Source: Setoptus koraiensis (lineage: Eukaryota; Arthropoda). From it: DNA of 64,000 nucleotides. Positions within the stretch are counted from its first letter, which is position 1. Each line of letters begins with the position of its first letter. The stretch is taken from contig CM106586.1 in assembly GCA_048013815.1 (NCBI GenBank), forward strand, positions 18,476,001-18,540,000. Reading direction: 5' to 3'. Under the pieces are notes generated by a model. It ran no database searches and was not told the origin of the DNA. It saw nothing but the letters and a program-made list of their open reading frames with translations. Below are positions 62,746-64,000 of this stretch, in pieces. The position numbers and the translations under genes were made by a program.

Positions 62746-64000
62746 TCGATGGCCGACAATGGCGCCGCATCGGCTGACAGCCGGCGACACGGCGACAAAA
62801 CGCCAGCGTCTGGCCGCCGACTCCAGCCTGGCCAGTCGGCGCTGGCCAGTCGGCGATGGCGAGACTCGGGCCAATGGCGACACTCGAGATAATAACCAGC
62901 GAGAGAGATGTCAACAAATGTGGCGGGCGTAAACGGCGATTGTTGGCCGCCACCGATCGAGCCGCTGTCCGGTTTGTCCCTGTCTGTAAGTGTGTGAATT
63001 AATTCCAGCCGACCGTCTGTAATCGCCGGCCAGTGTGGTCAATGGTCAATGGTCAGCAGTCGATCGAGCGAGCGCCGTCCATCGATCGGGCATCGCGGCC
63101 GTGCCTCGATCTAGGCCGGCCGAGAAACTGGAGCGGCTGCTCCGGTCTCGTTGCTGCACTCGAGCGCCGTCCGCACTCGGTCCGCACAAACGGACGCCGG
63201 AACACAATGGAGCGGCGCGGCAATTTCGAGCAGGTAGAGTTCACTTTTAAATTAGTGTCACAAATTTAAAGTGGCACCGGCCGAGAGCGCGCTTGCCGCG
63301 ATGCCCGCTCGGCCGTTCCCGAGCGCCTCCACTTCGCTCCAATGTCGGCTCGAATTCGCTCCAATCTTGCCGCGATCTCGCCCGATCGCGCCTCGAAGCC
63401 GCTCCAATCTCGCTTCGGTCTCGGGTCGAGCCTGCCCCGAGCGCAAGCCAGAGCCCCAGCGCGCCACGCCAGGCCTGCAGCCAGCAAAACGGTATAAATA
63501 AATATATAATGTATAACACGCCGGCGACATATCGACGATTTGCACAAGCTGTGATTGAATCGCCAAGCGCCACCGTCATGCGAACACAATTGTTTCTCGA
63601 GTGGCCACCGTCCGGCCGACCCGAATTGTCTCGCCGGCTCACCGGCCGGCGGACGGTCTCGGCGGCCGGCGGACGGTCTCGGCGGCTCACTGGCTCGGCG
63701 GCCAACCGTGCCCTGTCGTGACGCCACGCAAACGCAAATGAGACGACAATCAGCGACAGCCAATCGGGTCCGGCCGGCAACCTGTCGCCGGCCAACTGTG
63801 TGAGCGGGCCGTCGCCGAGCCGACCGCATCGGCCTAATTAGTACTTGTGCGCGCCACACACCATTCCCAGCGGTCGAGACCACTCTGGCAAGGCGCAAAG
63901 CCGCTCGTCTCGAGTGCTCGAACCGTCTCACAATCGCGGAGCGTCGCGCATTTGAATGAAATTCAAAATTAAATGCCCGCTCGGCTTGGCTTGACATTGC

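Larger units (their letters stand above)
59691..64000 (+). other. Probable intron of the harmonin-like gene to the window end
   Basis: No PDZ continuation or other gene was recognised. It contains TTGTGTTGTTGCT repeats (about 60430-60592), a GTGAATT repeat (61321-61357), a 24-bp GTTGTTTGTGCTCACCTGTC repeat (about 61993-62090), a direct duplication (62192-62252) and an 11-bp GTTGCCGATG repeat (about 62637-62745). Open frames are products of these repeats. Confidence 0.55.

Overview
The window is eukaryotic nuclear DNA, most likely from an arthropod (a mite or another chelicerate or crustacean would fit, but the sequence does not settle this). The grounds are GT-AG introns, polyadenylation signals, conserved animal proteins, and an ion transport peptide/crustacean hyperglycaemic hormone (ITP/CHH) gene whose six cysteines sit at exactly the family positions. 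Non-coding DNA is full of short tandem repeats and CAA/CAG/GTT triplet runs. The same bias appears inside proteins as long Gln, Asn, Ser and Asp tracts. I see no bacterial genes, CRISPR arrays, rRNA, tRNA or recognisable retroelements.

Layout: 4.3-10.2 kb, the last two exons of a RhoGAP protein with a very long disordered tail (plus strand). 10.3-11.5 kb, an intronless coiled-coil gene (minus) ending in a NuMA/Mud-like LGN-binding motif. 12.5-13.4 kb, intronless Nse4, the SMC5/6 kleisin (plus). 17.4-19.9 kb, a two-exon ITP/CHH neuropeptide gene (plus). 23.65-27.90 kb, a large inverted duplication in which each arm holds a convergent pair, ribosomal protein uL16/RPL10 (one intron) and intronless histone H3.3, with the two H3.3 genes head to head at the centre. 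32.9-34.5 kb, an intronless glutamine-rich HEXIM homologue (plus) preceded by an 83-codon upstream ORF. 35.3-36.9 kb, a three-exon SLC37A4-type glucose-6-phosphate translocase (minus). 41.8 to beyond 59.7 kb, a harmonin/whirlin (dyschronic-type) multi-PDZ scaffold (plus), with PDZ1 split over three exons, PDZ2 complete, and PDZ3 starting in a 48-bp exon and running off the window.

The most unusual observations are: (1) the RPL10/H3.3 palindrome, whose genes look identical while the central promoter spacer has diverged; (2) a block of about 250-280 bp upstream of the H3.3 genes that is clearly related to the 5' leader of the HEXIM gene 6 kb away, so one leader/promoter module seems to serve three genes; (3) a 397-residue NuMA/Mud-like protein that keeps the C-terminal motif but lacks the giant architecture; (4) a HEXIM with the P-TEFb-inhibitory PYNT motif changed to PSNT.

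The genes do not form a pathway. Several are chromatin, mitosis or transcription housekeeping genes (H3.3, Nse4, NuMA-like, HEXIM, RPL10), and all except RPL10 in that set are intronless here.
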